Assembly (NCBI GenBank): GCA_958412345.1
Contig: CATYSO010000012.1
Span: 1 to 64,000 of the forward strand
Direction of reading: 5' to 3'
DNA length: 64,000 nt
DNA from: an uncultured Collinsella sp.
GTDB lineage: Bacteria; Actinomycetota; Coriobacteriia; Coriobacteriales; Coriobacteriaceae
Under the pieces are notes generated by a model. The model saw only the letters and a list, made by a program, of their open reading frames with translations. It ran no database searches and was not told where the DNA came from. Made by a program: the position numbers and the translations under genes. Shown here piece after piece: positions 50,621 to 59,586 of this stretch. Numbering within the stretch: the first letter of the stretch is position 1; the number at the start of each line of letters is the position of its first letter.

Positions 50621-51058
50621 CTACAGGTACGGAATCGACTCGTGGATTAATTCGGCCATGTTATGAGCGATGTTGCCGCTGTTCACGACTTTGATTTTGA
50701 AGTCCTCGCGACCAAAGTCCATCACATGATAGAGGTTGATAACGAGTTTGCGGTCTTTCGCCATGTCGAGAATCCACTTAGCACAGTTATCGCCACAGGT
50801 TGAAGCATTAAAAATATGCTTACGATCGAACTTCATAAGCAACAACGTTTTCACGCCACCAGAAAGCTGGAGCGGCGAAATAGGCCCAAGCACAGGGCTT
50901 TCGATGACGTTTTCGGAGACAACGTCCGATCGGTCGACATCCTTAATTATCGAAACCGCATAGGGGTCCGTGATCCAAGAAGACCGGTAAGAGTTTTTGA
51001 AATATGTCGCTGTGTTGTAAATCGCTTCTGGCATATCGCCAAAGTAGACGCTTAACAC
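50621..51058 (-). CDS. DUF4869-like protein
   Basis: A 145-residue protein beginning (M)LSVYFGDMPEAIYNTATYF, with SPVLGPISPLQLSGGVKTLL and FNASTCGDNCAKWIL, the pattern I associate with DUF4869, an uncharacterised family of gut Firmicutes and actinobacteria. GTG at 51058 is chosen: GGAG is five bases upstream and the protein then starts as relatives do. It is the first gene of the cassette, right after the rmlA terminator, so it needs its own promoter, which was not clearly found. Confidence 0.7.
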   Translation of the reverse strand: MLSVYFGDMPEAIYNTATYFKNSYRSSWITDPYAVSIIKDVDRSDVVSENVIESPVLGPISPLQLSGGVKTLLLMKFDRKHIFNASTCGDNCAKWILDMAKDRKLVINLYHVMDFGREDFKIKVVNSGNIAHNMAELIHESIPYL

Positions 51059-51104
51059 ATCCACTCCCAATCATTTTGTCTTTACGGTCAACGTAATCAT
51101 AACG

Positions 51105-51133
51105 AAAGGGGCCACCAGATAAACGGTGGCCCC
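51105..51133 (-). terminator. Terminator after rmlA
   Basis: GGTGGCCCC and GGGGCCACC (51125-51133 with 51108-51116) form a perfect 9-bp stem, with an eight-base loop, followed on the minus strand by TTTCG. It lies between the rmlA stop and the start of the inserted cassette. Confidence 0.7.
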
Positions 51134-51153
51134 TAAAAGAAAGCAAGACGGCG

Positions 51154-52053
51154 CTAGTACTCGCGCGGGCTGTTGACGATCTCGCCGGCGGCGACCTTCT
51201 TCAGGTGCTGGCCGTAGACCGACTTGCCGTAGGCCTTCGCGGCCTCCTCCAGCTCGGCGGTCGTGATCCAGCCGTTCTCCCAGGCGATCTCCTCGGGCAC
51301 GGACACGGGCAGGTCCTGGGAGTGCTCCACGGCGCGGACGAACTCCGCGGCCTCGTGCAGGCTCTCCATGGTGCCGGTGTCGAGCCACGCGTAGCCGCGG
51401 CCGAGGGTGACCACGGACAGGGTCCCCTCCTCCAGGTACATCCGGTTGAGGTCGGTGATCTCCAGCTCGCCGCGCGCGGACGGCTGCACCCCATGGGCCT
51501 TGGCGGCCACGTCGCCCGGGTAGAAGTACAGGCCGGTGACGGCGTAGGAGCTCTTGGGGCACTCGGGCTTCTCCTCGATGGAGACGGCACGGCCCTCGCC
51601 GTCGAACTCGACGACGCCGAAGCGCTCGGGGTCGTCGACGTGGTAGCCGAAGACCGTGGCGCGGCCCGACTCGGCGTTCTGCACGGCGCGCGTCAGGTGG
51701 CGCGACAGGCCGTTGCCGTAGAAGATGTTGTCGCCGAGCACCAGGGCGCACGGCTCGCCGGCGATGAACTCCTCGCCGATGGTGAACGCCTGCGCGAGGC
51801 CGTCGGGGCTGGGCTGCTCGGCGTAGGAGAGGCTGACGCCGTAGCGCGAGCCGTCACCGAGCAGGCGCTCGAAGTTGGGGAGGTCGGTCGGCGTGGAGAT
51901 GACCAGGATGTCCCGGATGCCCGCCAGCATGAGGGTGGACAGCGGGTAGTAGATCATGGGCTTGTCGTAGACCGGCAGCAGCTGCTTGGAGGTCACGAGC
52001 GTGAGCGGGTACAGGCGCGTGCCGGAACCGCCGGCGAGGATGATGCCTTTCAT
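51154..52053 (-). CDS. rfbA: Glucose-1-phosphate thymidylyltransferase
   Basis: A 299-residue enzyme making dTDP-glucose, the first step to dTDP-rhamnose. The nucleotide-binding GGSGTRLYP is at 8-16, followed by KQLLPVYDKPMIYYPL and GDNIFYG. The ATG at 52053 has AGAGG six bases upstream. It is GC-rich and in the same direction as rmlB and rmlCD, but is separated from them by a terminator and the four-gene AT-rich cassette. An internal 25-bp stretch (51279-51303) recurs as a scar at 49593. Confidence 0.96.
   Translation of the reverse strand: MKGIILAGGSGTRLYPLTLVTSKQLLPVYDKPMIYYPLSTLMLAGIRDILVISTPTDLPNFERLLGDGSRYGVSLSYAEQPSPDGLAQAFTIGEEFIAGEPCALVLGDNIFYGNGLSRHLTRAVQNAESGRATVFGYHVDDPERFGVVEFDGEGRAVSIEEKPECPKSSYAVTGLYFYPGDVAAKAHGVQPSARGELEITDLNRMYLEEGTLSVVTLGRGYAWLDTGTMESLHEAAEFVRAVEHSQDLPVSVPEEIAWENGWITTAELEEAAKAYGKSVYGQHLKKVAAGEIVNSPREY
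51279..51303. repeat. rmlA segment duplicated at 49593-49617
   Basis: This is the intact copy of the 25-bp direct repeat, within rmlA codons near the C-terminal third of the protein. The duplicate outside the gene shows that a piece of an rmlA allele was left behind during recombination. Confidence 0.85.
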
Positions 52054-52117
52054 ATAAATCCTCTCGATTGACAATCGTTGAGCAAAAGCCGCTGATTACA
52101 GAAGCATAGTTAATAAA

Positions 52118-52123
52118 ATTATA
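52118..52123 (-). promoter_or_regulatory. Candidate -10 box for rmlA
   Basis: A perfect TATAAT on the minus strand, about 65 bases before the rmlA start, in the AT-rich gap separating it from the divergent glycosyltransferase. No convincing -35 is seen. A plus-strand promoter for the gene at 52210 should also lie in 52054-52209 but could not be placed. Confidence 0.35.
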
Positions 52124-52209
52124 CGCACCGGCAGCAACCTCCCTGTCTTCTTATTTAAATCGGACAGTAGAAACACGTAACTCTTTCTGCATTTATCGCG
52201 AGGTAGGAA

Positions 52210-54681
52210 ATGAATAAGTACAATGAGCAGTGTCCAACAAACGAAAGGCAAACAATGCGAGTCGAAACAACCGGAGTATGCAGAGGAAACTGGAAAATCT
52301 ACCAGCAGCTTAAGATTGAAGGCATCCATAAAGACTCCAGCGTAACAGCCAGAGCGGCTACAGACGATAACCGCTGTTTACCTTTATCTCTTCTAAAATT
52401 CAAAGACAATAACGGCGATTCGAACTCATACGTTCTTGTAATCCCCGACCCCGATACCCGAGCCATTAAAGTTGAGTTTAGCGAAATCGGCCAAGACGGT
52501 CGCACCCTGAGCAGCGACTCCCTTTCGCTCAATTGCAAAAACATCAAATGGGAGTCTCGCCTTAACTACAAAATTAAACCCGACATGTGCAGCAAGCTAC
52601 GAAACTACGATGACGTTTCAGAGTTTGACATGGCAACGATTGATTTCTGGCAGTGCATCGAAGATTCAAGCGACTATATCCTTAGGTGCACGGTGAGGAC
52701 GCCGTATCGTAGCGACTCGCAAATCAAACTTCGTTGTCTCGATCGAGCCCTTAATGAAGTTAATTTGAACATTGTCGATTTCGGATCAAATGTAACTAGC
52801 GTTGGATTTACGTCCGAAAAGAAACAGCTTGAAACGCAGCTCTCGATTCGTATGCCAAAGGCATTCGATCGTTATTACTTTGTTATTGATGATCAAAATC
52901 ATCCATCTTTTAATGCATTTGACTGCCTAACGCCCGATAAATTAGGCTTACTTCTTGAGGAGACCAACTTCCTCTTTACCCATGCGCAGTTTGACCCCGA
53001 ATACCCCGAATGGTTCGCAGAGCACAAGGCTACCATCGGTGCTTTAGAGAAGCAGAGAAAAATCGTCTTCAAAAGCGCTCCGAAGTTCAGCATTATTGTC
53101 CCTCTTTACAACACACCCATTTCGTTTTTTAACGATATGACCGAATCCGTAAAAAACCAGTCTTATGCAAACTGGGAGCTCATCCTAGTTAATGCAAGTC
53201 CTGACAATCAGGAACTAAAGGCTCGCGTTGAGCAGGAGACAGCCCACGGCAGCAGAATTAAATCAATTAACCTTACCGAGAATAAGGGCATTTCCGAAAA
53301 TACAAACGCCGGCGTTGCCATCGCTTCGGGTGATTTCGTTAGCTTCTTTGACCATGACGATATTCTTGAACCGGACTTGTTGTTCTCATATGCCGAGGCA
53401 ATTGAAAGCAATGATGACGTCGATCTTCTTTATTGCGACGAAGACAAACTCATGCCCGATGGAAAGCTGGCACAGCCGTTCTTTAAACCGGATTTCAATA
53501 TCGATCTGCTCAGAAATAATAACTATATCTGCCACATGCTTACCATCCGTAAGTCCCTGCTTGACACTCTAGATCCGAACACGAAAGAGTTCGATGGAGC
53601 TCAGGATCACAATCTGACTCTCCGTGCTGTGGAAAAGGCAAGGAAGGTTCATCATGTTGCAAAGGTCCTATATCACTGGCGTCTAAGCGAGACCTCCACC
53701 GCAGCAAATGCCGATAGCAAGCCGTATGCCACTATCGCAGGCATCAAAGCGGTTCAGAATCATTTGGACAGGCTTGGACTCAATGCAACGGTCGAACAGG
53801 CACGTCGTCCCTTTACATACAAAGTAACCTACGCCGTACCGGATTCCCATCCGCTTGTGTCGATTATCATTCCGACAAAAGATCACGCCGACATTCTGGA
53901 CAACTGCATCACGTCAATTGTTGAGAAATCGACATATGACAATTACGAGCTTGTCATAATCGAAAACAACAGTACTAAGAAGGCGACGTTCGATTATTAC
54001 GATAAGCTGCAGGCAAAATATCCTGATGTTGTACGCCTTTTTACCTGGGAAAACGAATTTAATTTCTCCAAGCTTATGAACTTTGGCGTCGCTCACGCCA
54101 AGGGCGACTATCTCTTGCTGTTAAACAACGATACCGAGGTAATAACGCCCAATTGGATTGAGACCATGCTTGGCATCTGCGCACGTGAGGATGTTGGCGC
54201 AGTTGGCGCAAAACTCTACTATCCCGACAATACCATTCAGCACGCTGGCTTATGCGTCACTGGTGGCGTGGCAGGACATCTTTGCCAAAGTATGCCAAGA
54301 AACAACTGGGGCTACTTTGCACTCAACGATGCACAGCAAGACTTCAGCGCCGTCACTGCAGCTTGCATAATGACCAAGCGTGACGAATATGAGAAAGTCG
54401 GAGGTTTCACCGAAGAGCTTCAAGTTGCATTTAATGATGTTGACTTTTGCTTAAAGCTACGCGAGATCAACGACTTGATCGTATACACGCCCGAAGTTGA
54501 GCTCTATCACTACGAGTCGATTTCTAGAGGCGTTGAAAACAATACGGAGAAGCAGATTCGCTTCCACAAAGAAGTCGCGTACATGAATTATCGCTGGGCA
54601 AAATACTATGTCGAAGGCGATCCATACATGAATCCTAATTTAACTGTCGAGGAACCAATTAATCGTTACTACCATCTATAA
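52210..54681 (+). CDS. Large protein with two family 2 glycosyltransferase domains
   Basis: An 823-residue protein. Residues 1-290 or so are of unknown fold. A first GT2 domain starts at FSIIVPLYNTPISFF, with DHDD at 381-384. A second starts at LVSIIIPTKDHADILDNC, with NNDTE at 639-643 and AFNDVDFCLKLRE near the end. Similar tandem GT2 proteins build rhamnan or other repeating glycans from dTDP-rhamnose, which the neighbouring rml genes would supply. Two starts are plausible; the first ATG has GAGG six bases upstream. AT-rich, and divergent from rmlA. Confidence 0.85.
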   Translation: MNKYNEQCPTNERQTMRVETTGVCRGNWKIYQQLKIEGIHKDSSVTARAATDDNRCLPLSLLKFKDNNGDSNSYVLVIPDPDTRAIKVEFSEIGQDGRTLSSDSLSLNCKNIKWESRLNYKIKPDMCSKLRNYDDVSEFDMATIDFWQCIEDSSDYILRCTVRTPYRSDSQIKLRCLDRALNEVNLNIVDFGSNVTSVGFTSEKKQLETQLSIRMPKAFDRYYFVIDDQNHPSFNAFDCLTPDKLGLLLEETNFLFTHAQFDPEYPEWFAEHKATIGALEKQRKIVFKSAPKFSIIVPLYNTPISFFNDMTESVKNQSYANWELILVNASPDNQELKARVEQETAHGSRIKSINLTENKGISENTNAGVAIASGDFVSFFDHDDILEPDLLFSYAEAIESNDDVDLLYCDEDKLMPDGKLAQPFFKPDFNIDLLRNNNYICHMLTIRKSLLDTLDPNTKEFDGAQDHNLTLRAVEKARKVHHVAKVLYHWRLSETSTAANADSKPYATIAGIKAVQNHLDRLGLNATVEQARRPFTYKVTYAVPDSHPLVSIIIPTKDHADILDNCITSIVEKSTYDNYELVIIENNSTKKATFDYYDKLQAKYPDVVRLFTWENEFNFSKLMNFGVAHAKGDYLLLLNNDTEVITPNWIETMLGICAREDVGAVGAKLYYPDNTIQHAGLCVTGGVAGHLCQSMPRNNWGYFALNDAQQDFSAVTAACIMTKRDEYEKVGGFTEELQVAFNDVDFCLKLREINDLIVYTPEVELYHYESISRGVENNTEKQIRFHKEVAYMNYRWAKYYVEGDPYMNPNLTVEEPINRYYHL

Positions 54682-54697
54682 ACCGTCGCTTACGATA

Positions 54698-54736
54698 ATC
54701 GGGCATTGAAATATCTTTCAATGCCCGATGTTTTTT
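54698..54736 (+). terminator. Intrinsic terminator after the tandem GT2 gene
   Basis: A 14-bp perfect stem (54698-54711 with 54716-54729), loop TATC, then GTTTTTT. It abuts the stop of the convergent WsaF-like gene and could work in both directions. Confidence 0.9.
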
Positions 54737-56270
54737 AACGACGAAAGATTGATTTTAGCACCGAGGTTATTGAAGCATCTTTACTCGAATCTGAAACTGA
54801 ATCAACTTGGCTGAAGTTCACATGGAAATGAAGCCTACCGAACGCGATATCCCTATCTAGCTCATTCACCGATACGGAAGTAGAAGGCGATATCAGCTGA
54901 GTTATCTCACCCAAAAATAGTGATTGATTAGTTTTGACATCAGACGAATAAAGATGGATATACAGAATAGACTCACTGCCGATTTGAGAGGGCAATGAAA
55001 TAGCCATTTCCAACTGATCGCGATTGTGGTTAAAGTCAATCCATTTCAAATCCGATTGATCTGACTTAAGCCAATAAGCCGCTCGTATTAACGTTTGAGA
55101 ATCAAAGTCCAGATTCGTGGAAAGCGTAATGGAGACATAATTTGCGCAAACAGGAGTCTGGGCATCAGCGCAAATTTTATAGTTAATCAAAGCGATATCA
55201 CGCGATAGTTGAGCTAGCTCATCATTTATTAAAACTGGAAGAGTCCTGACATCCGCTAAAGTGTCACCCTTAGGTTTAAGCGTATTGTTCTGATAACTTA
55301 AAACAGCATCGAGAAACATTTGATTTTCAACCTCAATTGAGGTCAACTCGCCGCAATCCATCTGCGTCTCATTCAACGAGCTTAAAAGGGCAGAGGCGAT
55401 GCCCTCAGGGCTCGTTTCAGAAAAGCGTATAGCAGTAGACTTAAAATCGTAAGCAGTGTTCTCGCCAAACACTTCAACGACATTGAGGCCAGAAGCAAGC
55501 ATCTCAAAAGGCAAACGAGATGGATTGCTCGCGCTGAGGGAAATGCCGACAGAGCACAGCGAATACAAATCAGCACATTCCGATGTCGTCAGAACCCCCA
55601 ACTGATGAATCCGGTCCGAATCGGTAAGGACCTTTTGATTACTACCGTATAGATAAAATGAAACACGAGAATCATAAGTGCACGCAAGTTGAATAGCCTT
55701 GATGAGCATGCCGGAAAGACGCCGATCTTTGCCAGGTTGAAAAATGGCGCAGACGGAGAAGGGCTCTCTATCATTCTTATTTGCAGCGTATAGCTCCAAA
55801 TCAACGCCAAAATCGCAAAATGGAACCGAAAACGGATAATACTTCGAGACCTTGGAAGAAAGCCAACGTCCGATTGTGATAGGCTTCAAATCTAACCGAT
55901 AGGTATTTTCAGCCCTTAAATAGCACTCCCCCATCGGATAAAACCAAGGTTCATAATCTTGAATGAAATACAACTTAAGTGGAGTTGATTGAAAAGCAAC
56001 AAATTCGGCAGTTGGCCAAGCGGTCGCAATAGCGATGTCAAAGCTGCAAGGTATTGCGTGCTCAACTCGAACCGATTTGGGTTTGTAACCAAACCAGAGA
56101 TAAATCTGTTCAGCAACAGTTCCCGCGCTCTTATATGCCTCGGAACCAGGAAGAATGAAGAAATGACATTCAAAACCACGCTGATCCAGATAGCCAGCTT
56201 TAGTACAAATAGTCCTAAAACCGCCCGAACCTTTTTCTGGAGGCGAGATAACCCACGCAACTCTATTCAT
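54735..56270 (-). CDS. WsaF-like rhamnosyltransferase (GT4 type) with extra C-terminal domain
   Basis: A 511-residue protein starting MNRVAWVISPPEKGSGGFRT, like the WsaF rhamnosyltransferase family of S-layer and surface rhamnan synthesis. The donor-binding half has FSVCAIFQPGKDRRLSGMLI and SLSASNPSRLPFEMLASGL. Residues beyond about 370 form an additional domain, probably beta-rich, whose role is unknown. The ATG at 56270 has TAGG six bases upstream. It lies seven bases after the DUF2142 gene. Confidence 0.78.
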   Translation of the reverse strand: MNRVAWVISPPEKGSGGFRTICTKAGYLDQRGFECHFFILPGSEAYKSAGTVAEQIYLWFGYKPKSVRVEHAIPCSFDIAIATAWPTAEFVAFQSTPLKLYFIQDYEPWFYPMGECYLRAENTYRLDLKPITIGRWLSSKVSKYYPFSVPFCDFGVDLELYAANKNDREPFSVCAIFQPGKDRRLSGMLIKAIQLACTYDSRVSFYLYGSNQKVLTDSDRIHQLGVLTTSECADLYSLCSVGISLSASNPSRLPFEMLASGLNVVEVFGENTAYDFKSTAIRFSETSPEGIASALLSSLNETQMDCGELTSIEVENQMFLDAVLSYQNNTLKPKGDTLADVRTLPVLINDELAQLSRDIALINYKICADAQTPVCANYVSITLSTNLDFDSQTLIRAAYWLKSDQSDLKWIDFNHNRDQLEMAISLPSQIGSESILYIHLYSSDVKTNQSLFLGEITQLISPSTSVSVNELDRDIAFGRLHFHVNFSQVDSVSDSSKDASITSVLKSIFRR

Positions 56271-56277
56271 AATCAAC

Positions 56278-57816
56278 CTACATACAGGTAGCAACACTAA
56301 CAAAGCGAATTAGATAAATACAATTCATTGAGCATAAACCCAGCAAGACTAAAGTTGCTGAAATCCCCTTATATTTAATTGCGCGACTTCTCAAACCAAA
56401 TAGCAAAGCAGGTAGCACTGGCAAAAAATAGCGCCCCTGAACACCCTGAATGATGCTCTCATTATTGAAAGTCCACCCTAGCCACATAGAAGCAATGGAA
56501 CCAAGCACAGCGACAGCAAAAGCCCCTATATAAAAAGCAGGAAGGGGTTGATTGAGAAAGGCGTTCTCGTCTTGAGAATCAATGCAGCACATAAAACCAA
56601 AGAAAAGATATGGAATCATATAAAAAGTAGGCATACGAAGGTTCTCTTGGAACCATCCCAGGGAATAACCCAAAGTCGTTTCCCAATAGAAATCGCCAAG
56701 CGAATCTAAGGTGCGGCAAAAGACCATAAAGCTATTTCTTGGATGAAGCAGAATATCGTTCAAAGAATAAAATTGCCCAGTTTCACCTCCACGGCTAGAG
56801 GAAGTTGACTGAGAGACAAGTCCACTCACAGAGGCAAGACGCAGAACTAGCACGGAGGCTGCAATTACGAATATCAAGAGATATTTGCTTAGCCGTCCAT
56901 TCTTTTCGTCTACAAACTTATCTAATGGAATAAATACGGCCAAGATAATCAAACCGCAGTAAATGACTTTGCACGGAGCCAGCAGTGCGGAGACGATAAA
57001 AAACGTGATGATTTGCCTAATGCCAATTGAGCGATCTTCTCCAAAGAAACCACGCATCAAAAAAGCAAATACGAGTAGCGAAAGAGCAATGATTCCCGAA
57101 TCATATGAATAAGAAGCAGCAAGGTGAAGCGTCATCGGCAATAAAGAGACGAAAACGATTACCGACTTGCCTTTTGGCGCAATCTTATAAGCATGAAATG
57201 CACAAAAACAAAAAACGGCGATTGAGCCTATTCTACCTAAATAAAAAACCGGATATGCTCCGAGCCCCAAAAGTAGGCCAATTTGAAGTCCGATAACGGA
57301 GCCGATTTTTGCCGGAACATTTTCAGTTCCGATGGAGAAAGCTAAATCTGAAAATGAGACATATTTACTGGACTCAAACCACGAAAAATGGTTAAAGATA
57401 GAATCAAAAGAAGAAGAGCTGATCAAGCTACTCGATAGTTTCGAATATAAATTCAGATCAGCTTCTCTCACTAAAAACGATCCATCAGCTGCCACTCTTG
57501 AGTTAAATGGCAAGCTGTCAACCAACCAATAAGTTGAAAAATAGTGATGCCCCTCATCTGGTACGGAAAAAGGCGGGAACATAAAGCAGAAGATGAGAGA
57601 AAAAAGGACAAGTACTGCTAGAAATATCCATTCATTTCTTAGAGTATCCCTGTCCCGTAGGTAGCAGAAGCCCAGAACAAGAACAATCGCAAGCGAGACA
57701 AACACTACAAGCGCGACAAGCGTTCGCGGATTATTCAGATACCAAAAAAGGGAATAGAATAGAAACAGCGTAATAAGAAAACAAGGAAACAGCTTCCCAT
57801 TAAGTGATTTAATCAT
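56278..57816 (-). CDS. DUF2142 polytopic membrane protein
   Basis: A 512-residue protein with about 12 helices. FPPFSVPDEGHHYFSTYWL shortly after the second helix is the DUF2142 hallmark. Such proteins sit in surface polysaccharide loci and resemble GT-C glycosyltransferases, with the PDE motif as a possible catalytic acid; the activity is unproven. ATG at 57816 was chosen conservatively; a TTG at 57855 with a weak AGG lead is possible. The 89 bases upstream (57817-57905) show no strong promoter. Confidence 0.8.
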   Translation of the reverse strand: MIKSLNGKLFPCFLITLFLFYSLFWYLNNPRTLVALVVFVSLAIVLVLGFCYLRDRDTLRNEWIFLAVLVLFSLIFCFMFPPFSVPDEGHHYFSTYWLVDSLPFNSRVAADGSFLVREADLNLYSKLSSSLISSSSFDSIFNHFSWFESSKYVSFSDLAFSIGTENVPAKIGSVIGLQIGLLLGLGAYPVFYLGRIGSIAVFCFCAFHAYKIAPKGKSVIVFVSLLPMTLHLAASYSYDSGIIALSLLVFAFLMRGFFGEDRSIGIRQIITFFIVSALLAPCKVIYCGLIILAVFIPLDKFVDEKNGRLSKYLLIFVIAASVLVLRLASVSGLVSQSTSSSRGGETGQFYSLNDILLHPRNSFMVFCRTLDSLGDFYWETTLGYSLGWFQENLRMPTFYMIPYLFFGFMCCIDSQDENAFLNQPLPAFYIGAFAVAVLGSIASMWLGWTFNNESIIQGVQGRYFLPVLPALLFGLRSRAIKYKGISATLVLLGLCSMNCIYLIRFVSVATCM

Positions 57817-57905
57817 ATCGATATCCAATTGAGTCCATAACTCAGCATTAAACAACGATTGGCCTAGATAATCTCAAGGCCAATCGAAGAAAACTAATGT
57901 ATTTT

Positions 57906-58748
57906 CTAGCAATTCCTGGATGCCATAATCGCCTTTATCTTATCGGCGTTTCCCCACACTCCAGGGGAATCATACGGCCGATCGGGAAAAGCGCCGTACT
58001 CAAGCGAAATATTCAGCTCATTATCCTTAATAAACTGCTCCATTTGAGCAGCAAGTGAAACTGGGGTTCCGGAGCAGCAATTGATGATACCGTTGATCTC
58101 GTCTTGCAGGACTGCACACGAGATCATATAGGCCAAATCCTTAACGCTAGTAAAATCGAATTTGTTTTTACCAGTCGTAAAGGGGAATGAAGTTTCACCG
58201 GAACGAGCAGCTCTCAACAGCTTTCCGAATACAGACTGAGAACCCTCATCATCGCCAAAAATATAATAACCTCTGAGCCACTGAAGGTTGAAACCCTTTA
58301 GGGAAGCCTCCTGAAACATGGTCCGCCTTAAGCAGTCTTTTGCAATCCCATACAATGACTGTGGGTTACAGGGCGTATCATCACAAATAGCCCCCTCCCA
58401 ATAGCCAACCTCATGCATGGAACCCATTACGGCAAGGTGCTTTACTCCATAGTCAGCCATTTTTAAAAGGAAACCATAGTGACCGGACAGATCAGCAATG
58501 TGAGTTTCCGAATTATGGTTAAACCCATTTCTCCACGCAAGGTGTAAACAAACATCAGGAACACAGGACAGATAATTCGACGGAGAAAACTCTGGATCCA
58601 AAATATTAGCGGAGATAGTCTCATCAGCATCATCGCCGACATATGGATTAACGTCAGCTGCAATAACGTGAACATTCATGTTATTGAGAGCAGCAACAAC
58701 ATGTTTGCCGATATACCCGTTGGCGCCTGTAACAAGAACCGTTTTCAC
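57906..58748 (-). CDS. NAD-dependent sugar epimerase/dehydratase
   Basis: A 280-residue extended SDR protein. The NAD motif TGANGYIGKH opens the protein and SLYGIAKD supplies the Tyr/Lys pair. It is shorter than most UDP-sugar epimerases and the substrate cannot be told from sequence. GTG at 58748 was chosen because AAAGGG lies eight bases upstream; the longer frame adds nine residues before the fold. It follows a GT2 gene by 27 bases. Confidence 0.8.
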   Translation of the reverse strand: MKTVLVTGANGYIGKHVVAALNNMNVHVIAADVNPYVGDDADETISANILDPEFSPSNYLSCVPDVCLHLAWRNGFNHNSETHIADLSGHYGFLLKMADYGVKHLAVMGSMHEVGYWEGAICDDTPCNPQSLYGIAKDCLRRTMFQEASLKGFNLQWLRGYYIFGDDEGSQSVFGKLLRAARSGETSFPFTTGKNKFDFTSVKDLAYMISCAVLQDEINGIINCCSGTPVSLAAQMEQFIKDNELNISLEYGAFPDRPYDSPGVWGNADKIKAIMASRNC

Positions 58749-58775
58749 GACTATAACCCTTTCTAATGTCTGCAA

Positions 58776-59576
58776 TTACAGATTATTACTATTCTCGCTG
58801 AGTGCATAAACACGATTCACGGCTTTTGCAATAGGCTTCGGCCAAAGGCTAGACAGTATTTCGAAATCTTCGCCCTTACGAATGTCCTCACCCAAATTTA
58901 GGGAAGTAGCCGATTCAGCATAAATGCGATGTCCGACGAGCGGTTCGGGAATATAGACAAATCGTCCTTTGACCATAGCTAAATCAACCCAAGTTTTATA
59001 ATCACATGAATTTTTAAACGTGGTATCAAAAGGGCTTGGCCCAACGTTTTTCTTAACCAGAGTTACTGCAGGGCAGCAAATTGAATCGCCAAATGAAAGA
59101 ATTCTTTTTTTCAAGAGCACCGAGTTATTAAGAAAACCAGATGACAGAGGCGAATTCATGATCCTCTTAATTTTTAGAAGAGAATTGTTATACACCCTTT
59201 GGTCATTACGAAGTTCAAAATAATCCGTGAAAGACAGGAGCGATTCGGACTCGTCGTATTTATTCAATGCGGCAATAGTGCGTTCCAAGAATGATGGATC
59301 GTAATAATCGTCTTGATGAGCCATGGTGACGAGCTTTGTACCAGCCGAGTTGTAACCATAATTCCAGTCATCGCCCGCAAGATGCGGATGAGGATTGACG
59401 ACCATCTCTATTCCAAACTCCGAGCAAACATCTTCAAGGTATTTACTCGGCGTAGAGGTGGACAAAATAATGTTTCCTCGTACTGTTTGATTCATCAGAG
59501 ATTGAATCGTTCCCGAAATATAAGGATTCTCCTTATAAGCGCAAACAACGAAACTATGGTCTGAAGCGGTAAACAT
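58776..59576 (-). CDS. Family 2 glycosyltransferase
   Basis: A 266-residue protein with a GT-A fold: HSFVVCAYKENPYISGTI at the start, MAHQDDYYDP as the metal-binding motif region (HQDD) and a C-terminal CDYKTWVDLAMVKGRFVYIP segment. No membrane helix is present. It presumably adds one sugar of the repeating unit on the cytoplasmic face. The ATG has a GGTG lead. Confidence 0.82.
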   Translation of the reverse strand: MFTASDHSFVVCAYKENPYISGTIQSLMNQTVRGNIILSTSTPSKYLEDVCSEFGIEMVVNPHPHLAGDDWNYGYNSAGTKLVTMAHQDDYYDPSFLERTIAALNKYDESESLLSFTDYFELRNDQRVYNNSLLKIKRIMNSPLSSGFLNNSVLLKKRILSFGDSICCPAVTLVKKNVGPSPFDTTFKNSCDYKTWVDLAMVKGRFVYIPEPLVGHRIYAESATSLNLGEDIRKGEDFEILSSLWPKPIAKAVNRVYALSENSNNL

Positions 59577-59586
59577 AAATCACCAT

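Noticed and set aside
48734..51058. Integrative element with integrase or att sites around the cassette
   Set aside because: No recombinase gene, tRNA target or flanking direct repeat was found. The only repeat is the rmlA scar, which fits homologous recombination better.
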